Shown: positions 44,158 to 50,968 of the stretch, piece after piece
Position numbering within the stretch: the stretch's first letter is position 1
Layout of the letters: the number at the start of each line of letters is the position of its first letter
Virus record (IMG/VR): IMGVR_UViG_3300003702_000496
Coordinates: 1-64,000 of that record
Length of the DNA: 64,000 nucleotides
Direction: 5' to 3' (one strand)
From: a virus
Made by a program: the position numbers and the translations under genes
The notes under the pieces: model-generated
Told to the model about the DNA's origin: nothing
What the model saw: the letters and a program-made list of their open reading frames with translations, nothing else
Database searches by the model: none

Positions 44158-44227
44158 AATAAAAAGGAAGAGCGCCAGGACACATAGCAATTCAGCAATA
44201 TTCGCAATCCCACTCGGGGCGCTCTTC
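44158..44227 (-). terminator. Terminator hairpin ending the candidate ncRNA
   Basis: A perfect 10-bp stem GAAGAGCGCC / GGCGCTCTTC (44218-44227 and 44167-44176), then CTTTTTATT on the minus strand. Confidence 0.7.
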
Positions 44228-44582
44228 AGTATAAGGACCGCTTCTCAGTCAACACGACTTGACCTTACCTACCTACCATCCATTACAGTAAGCAGTCCTT
44301 TCTATATTTTCATTCTGGGCCTTGGCGTCCCTCCACCTATTGGCTTCATCGGGTTTCGAGCTGCGTCCCTCACGCCCATACCCCCAGACCAGAAATATAA
44401 TTCTCTGGGAGCACCCAATATTCCTTCACCGTAGCTCCATTTCTTACCTTACTGGGAAGGCGGAGCGGTTTAACAGTGTTACAGTGTCAACTTCATTGGT
44501 TCACAAAACCTTTCAGAGGAGAGACTAGCAGTGTCATGTGACCTAACAGGGGCGTCCCGTTCCAGAAGTCTCTCTCTCATTA
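44158..44582 (-). ncRNA. Candidate structured non-coding RNA, about 420 nt
   Basis: No credible ORF on the transcribed strand. A TTGACA-17-TATGAT promoter puts +1 near 44582, and the terminator above ends it near 44158. Inside are a 5' stem (44519-44526 with 44567-44574), an 11-bp stem with one mismatch (44233-44243 with 44290-44300) enclosing a second hairpin (GTCAA/TTGAC), and three copies of GGGACGC. GC is higher than in surrounding genes. It shows no tmRNA, RNase P or 6S signature that I can see. Confidence 0.6.
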
Positions 44583-44588
44583 TGTCTA

Positions 44589-44617
44589 ATCATAACACAA
44601 AACAGAAGCTTTGTCAA
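44589..44617 (-). promoter_or_regulatory. Sigma70-type promoter P2 (TTGACA-17-TATGAT)
   Basis: -35 at 44612-44617, -10 at 44589-44594. The sequence after the -10 (TAGACATAATG) recurs after P3 and P7. Confidence 0.8.
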
Positions 44618-44641
44618 GTAAAAAATAAATCTTTTTTTCAG

Positions 44642-44662
44642 TTGTGATAAAAATGTCACACT
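44642..44662. promoter_or_regulatory. Inverted repeat TGTGA-N8-TCACA upstream of P2
   Basis: Plus strand TGTGATAAAAATGTCACA, about 28 bp upstream of the P2 -35 and just after the stop of the 44864 gene. A near copy lies at the same distance from P3. Could be an activator or operator site, or a hairpin at the gene end. Confidence 0.4.
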
Positions 44663-44663
44663 A

Positions 44664-44864
44664 TCACGGCCGGCCGAGCCTATCCGCTTCCCGCGCTTCG
44701 ACAAGGTCTTTAAAGAGCCGGGAGGTAGGTGTCGGGCCATAGGTCCATAAGGACCCTGTAAGGTACTTGCCTACATGAGCGCTGACATATTCAGCGTCTG
44801 AGGTAGGGCTATGAGCAGCTGCGGCTTTGATACCGAGTGCGATGGCCTTTTCAGTCGCGGTCAT
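44664..44864 (-). CDS. Small protein of unknown function
   Basis: 66 residues, Ala-rich (MTATEKAIALGIKAAAAHSPTSDAEYVSAHVGKYL...FKDLVEAREADRLGRP). It starts next to the stop of the 45101 gene. Not recognised. Its GC content is higher than that of the structural genes. Confidence 0.55.
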   Translation of the reverse strand: MTATEKAIALGIKAAAAHSPTSDAEYVSAHVGKYLTGSLWTYGPTPTSRLFKDLVEAREADRLGRP

Positions 44865-45101
44865 TTAGATACCGGCCCGTTCTAGAGCATGTTTAAAGAG
44901 CAACATCGCGCCCTCATCCGTATCAAAACCATCCTCAGAAGCAAAGTCCATAGAGCTCGATCCATTTACTTCGGGAGCAATACCCTTATCCAAAAGAATA
45001 TCGGCTACGCCATCAACAGTGTTCGCCCAAGCTGGGTCAGAAGAACCATCCTCGTACAAATACAAACCACCGTTTGATGCACCAATAAAATTAATCGCCA
45101 T
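44865..45101 (-). CDS. Small acidic protein of unknown function
   Basis: 78 residues (MAINFIGASNGGLYLYEDGSSDPAWANTVDG...FDTDEGAMLLFKHALERAGI). The start has AAAGGAAAG and a perfect TTGACA promoter. Strongly acidic composition is common in early phage proteins that bind host targets, but no family is recognised. Confidence 0.6.
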   Translation of the reverse strand: MAINFIGASNGGLYLYEDGSSDPAWANTVDGVADILLDKGIAPEVNGSSSMDFASEDGFDTDEGAMLLFKHALERAGI

Positions 45102-45130
45102 GAATCTCTTTCCTTTTTCGATTATGTCTT

Positions 45131-45159
45131 ATTCTACCATACAATACAGGTTTTGTCAA
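45131..45159 (-). promoter_or_regulatory. Sigma70-type promoter P3 (TTGACA-17-TAGAAT)
   Basis: -35 at 45154-45159, -10 at 45131-45136; +1 near 45124, leader about 23 nt before the 45101 ATG. An inverted repeat TGTG(T)-N8-TCACA lies about 25 bp upstream (45183-45204). Confidence 0.8.
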
Positions 45160-45182
45160 CCAAAAAATATATTTTCTTTTTG

Positions 45183-45204
45183 AGTGTGTCATATATATCA
45201 CACT
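45183..45204. promoter_or_regulatory. Inverted repeat related to TGTGA-N8-TCACA upstream of P3
   Basis: AGTGTGTCATATATATCACACT, the same architecture and placement as the repeat upstream of P2. Between here and 45267 there is no gene. Confidence 0.4.
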
Positions 45205-45267
45205 GCTCGGTTTGATGAAGACACTAAGGCATCCTTCCTTGACCTTTACACCAAAATTGATGCTGGT

Positions 45268-45438
45268 CTAGGCATGATATAACATAAGGTAATATATGGC
45301 CATAAATGCTGCGAGTCCTAGTCCCAACCAAAGGAACAATTTAAGAACAAACTTAAAACTTGTCATGGGATTAAAAAATATCTTATAGAAGATATACCCC
45401 AAAAATATCAAACATAATATACTAATGAATGTTTCCAT
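45268..45438 (-). CDS. Small two-span membrane protein
   Basis: 56 residues, found by reading the gap: METFISILCLIFLGYIFYKIF (first span) and FVLKLFLWLGLGLAAFMAIYYLML (second span). A TTGACA-17-TATACT promoter lies 28 bp upstream and GAGAGAT precedes the ATG. Topology and its own early promoter suggest action at the host inner membrane; role unknown. Confidence 0.65.
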   Translation of the reverse strand: METFISILCLIFLGYIFYKIFFNPMTSFKFVLKLFLWLGLGLAAFMAIYYLMLYHA

Positions 45439-45465
45439 ATCTCTCTATATCCATTCTACATACAC

Positions 45466-45494
45466 AGTATACACCAAAGTCAAGGGATTGTCAA
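45466..45494 (-). promoter_or_regulatory. Sigma70-type promoter P4 (TTGACA-17-TATACT)
   Basis: -35 at 45489-45494, -10 at 45466-45471. Drives the 56-residue membrane protein. Confidence 0.75.
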
Positions 45495-45499
45495 GTCTT

Positions 45500-45765
45500 T
45501 TTTTCAATTAATTTCAAAGAAGTGTCATATAATCAAATAATCAAGAGGGGATTGTCTTTTCCGGCTTAGGTATCCCCTATGACCCCCTGAGATAGACGAG
45601 CTATGCAATTGTAGCGGCAGCTTGACACTCTATTTGCCCATATAAGTAAATGCGTGAATTTCAGGACAATTTCAGGAATATGTGAGAAAAACTGCCGAGG
45701 GGCCGCAGACTTTAATCCCCACAACTCTATGTTTTTTCAAGCCTTTTTTAAATTCTTCCGCATTC
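45500..45765. other. Non-coding gap with hairpins after the TDO operon
   Basis: No gene is seen. It holds the terminator-like hairpin at 45684-45709, an inverted repeat AGGGGAT/ATCCCCT around 45546-45578 and a short direct repeat (AATTTCAGGA twice near 45656-45676). No promoter could be identified on the plus strand. Confidence 0.5.
45684..45709 (-). terminator. Terminator-like hairpin after TDO gene
   Basis: CTGC...GCAG stem with GC-rich loop followed on the minus strand by TTTTT, about 55 bp after the TDO stop. The stem is short, so this is a weak call. Confidence 0.45.
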
Positions 45766-46287
45766 CTAGTCCCACAGCGGTTTATCCACTGCACGTTTAA
45801 GATAGTCCACACCAGATGTTCCCCCAGTACCAGGCCTATTACCTATGATACGTTCAACGGCTTTCATATGAGAGAATTGCCACTTCTTAAATGCATTTTC
45901 TACATCAAGCAATTCTTGTTTTTCAATGCATCTCTCTGACCATTTCCAACCCAATTTTCTTCGTAAATCCTTTAGTAACCGTTCCATTTCCATATACTGT
46001 TCTGATTGTTTTCCTGATGCAGTTCCCAGTGTATCCCTAAAATTCTCATAATCTTCATAGGACATCGTAGTGACAATATCCCATAATGAATTTAAGTGAT
46101 TGAATATTCTTATAATGCGTTTTAAATTAACAGCATAACCATAATTGTTTAGTTCACCTATTAGTACCTTGAACCACAACTCAGAGGATTGGTGTGCGAC
46201 TATGAACATGAGCTCTGTAGGCTCATCAGTATGCGGTTTCTGCAACGATAATAATGTGTTCAAATTTAGATATTCATCGTATTTCAT
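45766..46287 (-). CDS. Short tryptophan 2,3-dioxygenase-like haem protein
   Basis: 173 residues, about 100 shorter than bacterial TDO. YDEYLNLNTLLSLQ and ELMFIVAHQSSELWFKVLIGEL (His32 = distal His) match TDO. MSYEDYENFRDTLGTASGKQSEQY follows, with Arg84 at the substrate-carboxylate position. WQFSHMKAVERIIG puts His140 at the proximal haem-ligand site, and GTGGTSGVDYLKRAVD is the C-terminal signature. What is missing is the helical insert between the QSEQY region and the proximal His. TDO opens the indole ring of L-tryptophan to N-formylkynurenine. Retained catalytic residues suggest an active haem enzyme. It is the last gene of the 52.8-45.8 kb run. Confidence 0.8.
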   Translation of the reverse strand: MKYDEYLNLNTLLSLQKPHTDEPTELMFIVAHQSSELWFKVLIGELNNYGYAVNLKRIIRIFNHLNSLWDIVTTMSYEDYENFRDTLGTASGKQSEQYMEMERLLKDLRRKLGWKWSERCIEKQELLDVENAFKKWQFSHMKAVERIIGNRPGTGGTSGVDYLKRAVDKPLWD

Positions 46288-46406
46288 TACTTCTTTCTCT
46301 TTTTTACACCGAGCTCATAAGAAATTCCAATTAAACATACGCTGTATATCCAAAAATAAAATAGATGTTCCAACGTGAAAAACAATGTATTATCCATTAC
46401 CCACAT
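46287..46406 (-). CDS. Single-span membrane peptide
   Basis: 39 residues: MWVMDNTLFFTLEHLFYFWIYSVCLIGISYELGVKKRKK. One hydrophobic span and a basic end. Its stop overlaps the TDO ATG by one base (TAATG), and it starts six bases after the zf-CHCC stop. Found from the gap. Confidence 0.55.
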   Translation of the reverse strand: MWVMDNTLFFTLEHLFYFWIYSVCLIGISYELGVKKRKK

Positions 46407-46411
46407 GATGA

Positions 46412-46633
46412 TTATTCTTTAAGTATATACTTCATACCGCAATAGCCGCAAACCGCGAAACCACTCTCTTCTATGGTGTAGTATACAACGGGATGATCAT
46501 TGTCACACTTAATTTTTCTGTTATGTACTGTGGTGCTGTCAGAACTGAATACATATTTTTCATCTACTCTTACAATGCGTTCCTCTTCGGGAATAACATA
46601 GCTATTCTCTGCGTTTGCCTTTCTCAATGGCAT
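46412..46633 (-). CDS. zf-CHCC (NDUFS6-like) zinc-finger protein
   Basis: 73 residues. IKCDNDHPVVYYTIEESGFAVCGYCGMKYIL has Cys, His, Cys, Cys in the zf-CHCC order (C...HPxVYY...CxYCG). This small domain is typical of an alphaproteobacterial/mitochondrial complex I accessory protein, and the N-terminal half here is unlike it. Host-derived gene plausible. It overlaps the DUF4396-like gene by 10 bases. Confidence 0.75.
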   Translation of the reverse strand: MPLRKANAENSYVIPEEERIVRVDEKYVFSSDSTTVHNRKIKCDNDHPVVYYTIEESGFAVCGYCGMKYILKE

Positions 46634-47046
46634 GATTTTCCGAACTTTCTTAAACGAATATAGTTATAGGGAAGCGGAGCGATATAACCAGCTATCAGCA
46701 TCAGGGGGATTACAAACCAATTCAGTTCAGCACCGCCTGTCACAACGAAGTCTATTGCGTTCATCACTGCTTCCATAGTTATCATAGAGATAAGGGACAT
46801 ACCAGCTGCGGTTTTGAGCGCGAGTTTAAACGGTAATTGTTTGCTGAGAATTATGGTTTCTAACAGAATTGAGGTGAGTATGCCATTTACGATGGCTAAC
46901 GTCAAAATTGACCACACTGGCCAAGGAATTTCGGTTAACTGAAAGAACAGTATAGTACCAAAATCACCTATTGAGCACCCTATCAGACACCATAGCGTGT
47001 TGATTAGAGTGCGTTTATATAGATCAATTAGAATGTTATTTTTCAT
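46624..47046 (-). CDS. DUF4396-like multi-span membrane protein
   Basis: 140 residues with about four hydrophobic spans (WCLIGCSIGDFGTILFF, WSILTLAIVNGILTSILL, LKTAAGMSLISMITMEAVMNAIDF, WFVIPLMLIAGYIAPLPYNY). The GCSIGD motif and SMITMEAVMNAIDF resemble DUF4396 proteins. Function of that family is unknown. ATGA overlap with the upstream small gene. Confidence 0.5.
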   Translation of the reverse strand: MKNNILIDLYKRTLINTLWCLIGCSIGDFGTILFFQLTEIPWPVWSILTLAIVNGILTSILLETIILSKQLPFKLALKTAAGMSLISMITMEAVMNAIDFVVTGGAELNWFVIPLMLIAGYIAPLPYNYIRLRKFGKSCH

Positions 47047-47156
47047 TTAAATTTCTTATACATCATTAAATAGTACATGAATGATCGCGGATAATGGTAT
47101 GGGTTGGGTATGTCAACCGCAAAATATTCTTCGAGTTTCTCAACTATCTCAGACAT
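47043..47156 (-). CDS. 37-residue peptide gene
   Basis: MSEIVEKLEEYFAVDIPNPYHYPRSFMYYLMMYKKFK, found in the gap. It starts five bases after the methyltransferase stop and its TGA overlaps the ATG of the DUF4396-like gene, so it fits the coupled operon. Acidic N-terminus, aromatic C-terminus; function unknown. Confidence 0.55.
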   Translation of the reverse strand: MSEIVEKLEEYFAVDIPNPYHYPRSFMYYLMMYKKFK

Positions 47157-47161
47157 ATCGG

Positions 47162-47890
47162 TTACTTTTTGTACAATATGCTGTTCATGCTGCATGTTGC
47201 ATTTCTTCCAAAGTAGTCACAATAATATGTATCTACGAATAAAGTATTCGGTATTTTCAATTTGGTTTGTGCTCTTCCTCTTGTATCTTCTATAATCATA
47301 TAATCTTTCTCGTTCATATGCAAATCAAAATACGCTATTACTGCATTTACGTTCACATGAGCATCCTCTATTATAAGCCACGGATGAGGTGGGAAGTTTC
47401 GGTGGCCGACGAAGAAATAGTTCTCGATATCAAACGCCAAGGGCGTTGAGAATGCATTCTCTAGTGTCTCTATTTTCTCACTGTCTCCTTTTACGAAAGT
47501 CACTCCCTCATAACTAGTAGTTGGTGGATTTATGTCTACGCTAATTATCTTTGTATTCACAAGTCCATACATCTTACATAAATCTGCCATCCATATTGCA
47601 CTTCCGCCTTCGCTTCCGCTTCCTATTTCCAGTATCGTAGCGGGTTTTATATCCCATATCATCATACTGTACAATGTGAAGTCAAATACGGTCTTGTAGA
47701 GGGGTATTCCTTTCCATGTCATGCAATTCTTTACACCCTGGCTCATAAGTAATGTATCTATATGTACATGGCTAGTCTCAGGACGTTCCGAAAAAGAAAC
47801 AAACTTCTCTTGTTTTCTTATTTCCGAAATGTCTTTTTGTTTATCTTTAGAAAGTATATTAATATTTCTTTTTAAATAGGTGTCTGTCAT
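47162..47890 (-). CDS. CmcI/cephalosporin hydroxylase-family methyltransferase
   Basis: 242 residues. KPATILEIGSGSEGGSAIWMADLC at about residues 81-104 is the SAM-binding glycine loop, IISVDINPP the following acidic strand and VTFVKGDSEKI the next, then PHPWLIIEDAHVNVNAVIAYF. These are CmcI-type (PF04989) features. Family members include antibiotic and glycan O-methyltransferases. The substrate here is unknown. Overlaps the secreted-protein gene by four bases. Confidence 0.75.
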   Translation of the reverse strand: MTDTYLKRNINILSKDKQKDISEIRKQEKFVSFSERPETSHVHIDTLLMSQGVKNCMTWKGIPLYKTVFDFTLYSMMIWDIKPATILEIGSGSEGGSAIWMADLCKMYGLVNTKIISVDINPPTTSYEGVTFVKGDSEKIETLENAFSTPLAFDIENYFFVGHRNFPPHPWLIIEDAHVNVNAVIAYFDLHMNEKDYMIIEDTRGRAQTKLKIPNTLFVDTYYCDYFGRNATCSMNSILYKK

Positions 47891-48384
47891 TTAGAAGGAT
47901 CAATTTGTGGCCACTGTTCAGCATAATCCTCTCCTTTAAAATTAGGATTAATTATATTAGGATCACCCATGAGTTCTAATTCTGTTCCTTCCGCTAAAAT
48001 GCAAGATATACCAGTAGAAGAATGTTCAACAATACTAAATGCGCGTGTTCTGGGATGAACATATACCATGAATATGGTAGTGACAACAGCCATTTTGTTT
48101 TTAGCCACACCTATTGTAAATGGAATCTCTTTATATCCTTCTGTAATAAATTTTTCCACAACAGGAGTATCGTTGCATGTGACTTGTTTAGGCAGTTTAA
48201 ATATAGCGCCGTAAGGTCGTTGACCACGGCGAACAACAGGGGGTACTTTTTCTGGTGGATTTTCCGCAACAACAGGCGCTTCAAGCGGAGTTTCAGTAAT
48301 AGTTGGGGGAACAATTTCTTGAGCATGTGTTGATGCTGTAGCACTAAACAACATAATCGCAATAATTGCCATAATTATACTCAT
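47887..48384 (-). CDS. Secreted protein, associated with ExbB/ExbD-like pair
   Basis: 165 residues. Signal peptide at residues 1-22 (MSIIMAIIAIMLFSATASTHAQ), then a proline-rich linker (PPTITETPLEAP...PPEKVPPVVRRGQRP) and a globular domain with two cysteines (CND, ISCIL) likely to form a disulfide. Periplasmic location is expected. It follows a TM protein and the channel pair, so they may work together across the envelope. A late-type ACTAAATA octamer lies just upstream. Confidence 0.65.
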   Translation of the reverse strand: MSIIMAIIAIMLFSATASTHAQEIVPPTITETPLEAPVVAENPPEKVPPVVRRGQRPYGAIFKLPKQVTCNDTPVVEKFITEGYKEIPFTIGVAKNKMAVVTTIFMVYVHPRTRAFSIVEHSSTGISCILAEGTELELMGDPNIINPNFKGEDYAEQWPQIDPSK

Positions 48385-48388
48385 CTTT

Positions 48389-48396
48389 TATTTAGT
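48389..48396 (-). promoter_or_regulatory. Variant late promoter (ACTAAATA) close to a start codon
   Basis: Ends four bases before the ATG of the secreted-protein gene, in a 27-bp gap. Geometry is like the other near-leaderless octamers. Confidence 0.4.
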
Positions 48397-48411
48397 GTTT
48401 CTTTCTATTTA

Positions 48412-48879
48412 CTAGTCAGAAACACTATCCAATTTATTTTGTCTCTCTTGATCTATAAAATTGTATAGTTGTAAATCTATAATCATATGATTATCACCTT
48501 GACTATTTGTTCCTCTCATCTCTGTGCCTTCGGGCATTTGTTTTGCTTTTTGCATCATTTTGCTGATAAGTCTATGCAATTCTTTGGAATAAGGCAATTC
48601 ATATCCGATAGGTTCTTTTATGCCAGGAGTTAATAACCACAAATAAATTGCATCTGGTTCATCAATAAAATGTTTTACTACCAAAAACTTTGAAGGCAGT
48701 TCTTTAGTAGTGGGATAACCCATTAATTGTGTATATGTGTACGCAACACTGCCCGTAAGAAAAAGAACAAGCGGAATGAACACAAAGAGAAATGATTTCC
48801 TCTTCACAAGTGTTATTAAAGTAAACAAGCATAACACCGCAAACATTATGAGTGAAAGGAAAAGTAAACTTACTTCCAT
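48412..48879 (-). CDS. Two-span membrane protein in the channel operon
   Basis: 155 residues. Two hydrophobic segments (LLFLSLIMFAVLCLFTLITL and FLFVFIPLVLFLTGSVAYTYT) then a hydrophilic domain (IDEPDAIYLWLLTPGIKEPIGYELPYSKELHRLISKMM). No family recognised. It lies three bases after the ExbD-like gene. Topology suggests two N-terminal spans with the remaining domain on one side of the inner membrane. Confidence 0.6.
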   Translation of the reverse strand: MEVSLLFLSLIMFAVLCLFTLITLVKRKSFLFVFIPLVLFLTGSVAYTYTQLMGYPTTKELPSKFLVVKHFIDEPDAIYLWLLTPGIKEPIGYELPYSKELHRLISKMMQKAKQMPEGTEMRGTNSQGDNHMIIDLQLYNFIDQERQNKLDSVSD

Positions 48880-48882
48880 ATC

Positions 48883-49539
48883 CTACGGAGCTCCGGCCGG
48901 TGGTGGCGCACTCTGTGGTTCAACACGACTATCTGTAAATTCTGTTGGGTCATTGATGATACTTATTGGGTCTTTATTTGTGTCAATAATACTTCCCAAC
49001 TTATTCAGAGTTATTCTCCGAATTGTAATTTCCTCTCCTCTTTTGAGCATCACCACCTTCTCTTCAAATAAAATTCTATATGGATTTATTTTTATCATTT
49101 GCACTGTTATATTTGTTAGGTCCGGCGATTTTTTATTAAACATATGAACATTGATAATATATTCGCCCGGGTGCCATCCGCGCAATGAGACTACTTCTCT
49201 GTTCAGAAGTATAATTTGTCGAGTGCCATCAGGAAGAATAAGTGTATCATTGATGGAGCCAAGATCATCCTTATCCAGATGCATCAATCCTTCAACTTTA
49301 TTCTTGAAAGAGACATGCTTTTTTAGTGGGTTTCGTACCCACAAATCCACATCATCATGTGACTCCTTATCCCATTCAAGAACAATAATATATTCCGCTT
49401 TTCTCTCCACCTCAGATTGTTTTGTAACTGGATTTATCAACAACAATGCTAGAATTAACATACTGATAAACGCTAACAGTAGAATGAATAAAAAATCAAC
49501 AAACGCTAGATTATTATGAAATCTACGAATTTGACGCAT
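48883..49539 (-). CDS. ExbD/TolR/MotB-like partner protein
   Basis: 218 residues. A single N-terminal span (FVDFLFILLLAFISMLILALLL, residues about 13-34) with Asp at residue 15, where ExbD, TolR and MotB carry their proton-binding aspartate. The remainder is a predicted periplasmic beta domain (YIIVLEWDKESHDDVDLWVRNP...LILPDGTRQIILL) and a Pro-rich tail. It overlaps the ExbB-like gene, which fits a stator pair. The periplasmic domain is not one I recognise as OmpA or TolR type. Confidence 0.65.
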   Translation of the reverse strand: MRQIRRFHNNLAFVDFLFILLLAFISMLILALLLINPVTKQSEVERKAEYIIVLEWDKESHDDVDLWVRNPLKKHVSFKNKVEGLMHLDKDDLGSINDTLILPDGTRQIILLNREVVSLRGWHPGEYIINVHMFNKKSPDLTNITVQMIKINPYRILFEEKVVMLKRGEEITIRRITLNKLGSIIDTNKDPISIINDPTEFTDSRVEPQSAPPPAGAP

Positions 49540-49963
49540 TATATGTTACTAATTGTATTTTAAGAATGACAGAGGAAATTAGTCCCAATAAGGTTGTGCT
49601 TAGAGCTGTATATAGTCCTCTACTCATTGATGACAGAACTGCTCGTATGCTTTCAACATCAGTGAATTGTACTGAATCAAATGTTCCGATTAACATTATC
49701 ATAAATCCGATAATGGTTCCTATCATACCGAGCGTAAGAACGGCATCAGAAATAAACCATTCTACTTCATTATCAAATTGTTTCTTAAAAAATGATTTAT
49801 AACCAAGTGATAATGTTGTAGCTCCAAATACCATAGTAATTAGATAAGTTATCATTGTTGCATCTTTTTCATACAACGGCAATAACCAATCATTTGCATA
49901 CGAGAAGTATATCAAAACTCCAAGTACACACATTGTTAACCACCAGCGTAGTGATTTTATCAT
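49523..49963 (-). CDS. ExbB/TolQ/MotA-like proton-channel subunit
   Basis: 146 residues from the ATG at 49963 (ATGA overlap; GGGAGTAAT upstream). Four spans: 5-22, 37-54, 73-94, 115-138. SDAVLTLGMIGTIIGFM and RGLYTALSTTLLGLISSVI match the conserved ExbB/MotA channel helices (LGLLGT..G and GI.EAL..T..GL). The long cytoplasmic loop of ExbB is shortened. Together with the next gene it could form a proton-driven complex in the inner membrane. Possible roles are lysis, envelope transport, or exclusion of other phages. Confidence 0.75.
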   Translation of the reverse strand: MIKSLRWWLTMCVLGVLIYFSYANDWLLPLYEKDATMITYLITMVFGATTLSLGYKSFFKKQFDNEVEWFISDAVLTLGMIGTIIGFMIMLIGTFDSVQFTDVESIRAVLSSMSRGLYTALSTTLLGLISSVILKIQLVTYNASNS

Positions 49964-50667
49964 ATTACTCCCTTTTTCTGACTTAGTATACTTTTTTCTG
50001 TTAATTCCGGCCCGCTTTCCAAATTTTCTTTCTGCTCCCACGGCCTTTCATATGACGTATTGATATCGGGATTTGTCTCACCGTATATAATTGGCAACGT
50101 GTTCCAAAAGATTACGCCTATAGATACGCGATTTCCTTCATATGGTTGTACTGCATGAGTTACATTCATTGGAAAGGATATCAGTCTATTTACAATTGGC
50201 GCTATCGAATCTGTTTCAATCTCCGCCCATGAGAATAATTCCTTCTCATTTATTTTTACTCTGGTAACAGGCGGTTTAGTATAGATATTTAGATGTCCTC
50301 CAGCTGTAGGTGCTCTCAGATAATATATAAATGTCTTTTCTGGCGGATTGGGTGGCGTGTAATCTACTCCGCCACTGGTGCAATAAGATACTAAATCACT
50401 ATGCGGTAAAGGGTCTTTTGGTCTAATGTTCCACCAAGCAGTTGCACCAGATATATCCTGATGCCACTGCACTGCTGTTGCACTAGATATAGAACTATGA
50501 TCTAATTCATGGTAGAATTTATAGAAAATCTTATGAACCAGATCATGAAATGCGTTCTCAGGTTTAGCATTTCTTCCTATCCAGTGGACTTCCGAGAATT
50601 TCATAGAAGTCGTGCCCAATGCTAGATATAAGGATTCGTCTAAAAAATTGTCTGTTATTGTTATCAT
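49960..50667 (-). CDS. 2OG-Fe(II) oxygenase-like protein
   Basis: 235 residues from the ATG at 50667, which overlaps the IscA stop. LPHSDLVSYC gives HxD; AGGHLNIYTKPP, SFPMNVTHAVQPYEGNRVSIGVIFWN gives the distal His and Arg. The N-terminal MITITDNFLDESLY is typical of phage 2OG oxygenases. It sits between IscA-like and channel genes. Substrate unknown. Confidence 0.72.
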   Translation of the reverse strand: MITITDNFLDESLYLALGTTSMKFSEVHWIGRNAKPENAFHDLVHKIFYKFYHELDHSSISSATAVQWHQDISGATAWWNIRPKDPLPHSDLVSYCTSGGVDYTPPNPPEKTFIYYLRAPTAGGHLNIYTKPPVTRVKINEKELFSWAEIETDSIAPIVNRLISFPMNVTHAVQPYEGNRVSIGVIFWNTLPIIYGETNPDINTSYERPWEQKENLESGPELTEKSILSQKKGVI

Positions 50668-50963
50668 ACACCGAAGCTTTCCCCACAACCACAAGAACTG
50701 GTAGAAGTAGGATTTACTACCTTTAGAAAACTACCACCAAGCTCTGTTACATAATCTATTTCGCTACCAATAACATACATCTCTGCCATTGGGTCTAGTA
50801 TCAGTATATCATCAATTAAATAGGGAGTATTGTCTGTTTCTGATGTTGTTCCCCATATATATTGGAATCCAGCACAACCCCCGCCCTTTACACCAAGAGT
50901 TATGTATCCACCGTTGGACACAGTATGCATATATTCCTTTGCACGACTTGTAAGTTTAATCAT
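50664..50963 (-). CDS. A-type Fe-S carrier (IscA/SufA/ErpA family)
   Basis: 99 residues from the ATG at 50963. Cys30 in KGGGCAGFQY and Cys91, Cys93 in SSCGCGESF are the three conserved cysteines that bind or transfer Fe-S clusters. SEIDYVTELGGSFLKVVNP is the family core. IscA-like genes are a known auxiliary gene in marine T4-like phages. It may supply Fe-S clusters to host or phage Fe-S proteins. A CCTAAATA octamer lies five bases upstream, predicting a leaderless mRNA. Confidence 0.88.
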   Translation of the reverse strand: MIKLTSRAKEYMHTVSNGGYITLGVKGGGCAGFQYIWGTTSETDNTPYLIDDILILDPMAEMYVIGSEIDYVTELGGSFLKVVNPTSTSSCGCGESFGV

Positions 50964-50968
50964 ATACT

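Noticed and set aside
44158-44582. tmRNA
   Set aside because: Length fits, but there is no tRNA-like end, T-arm or tag reading frame.
44322-44740. Frames on both strands in the 44.1-44.7 kb gap
   Set aside because: No ribosome-binding site, composition unlike neighbours, and they cross the terminator, promoter or inverted repeats. The gap fits a structured RNA better.
45605-45650. Plus-strand TTGACA followed by TATAAG near 45620
   Set aside because: Spacing is only 13 bp and no gene follows on the plus strand.
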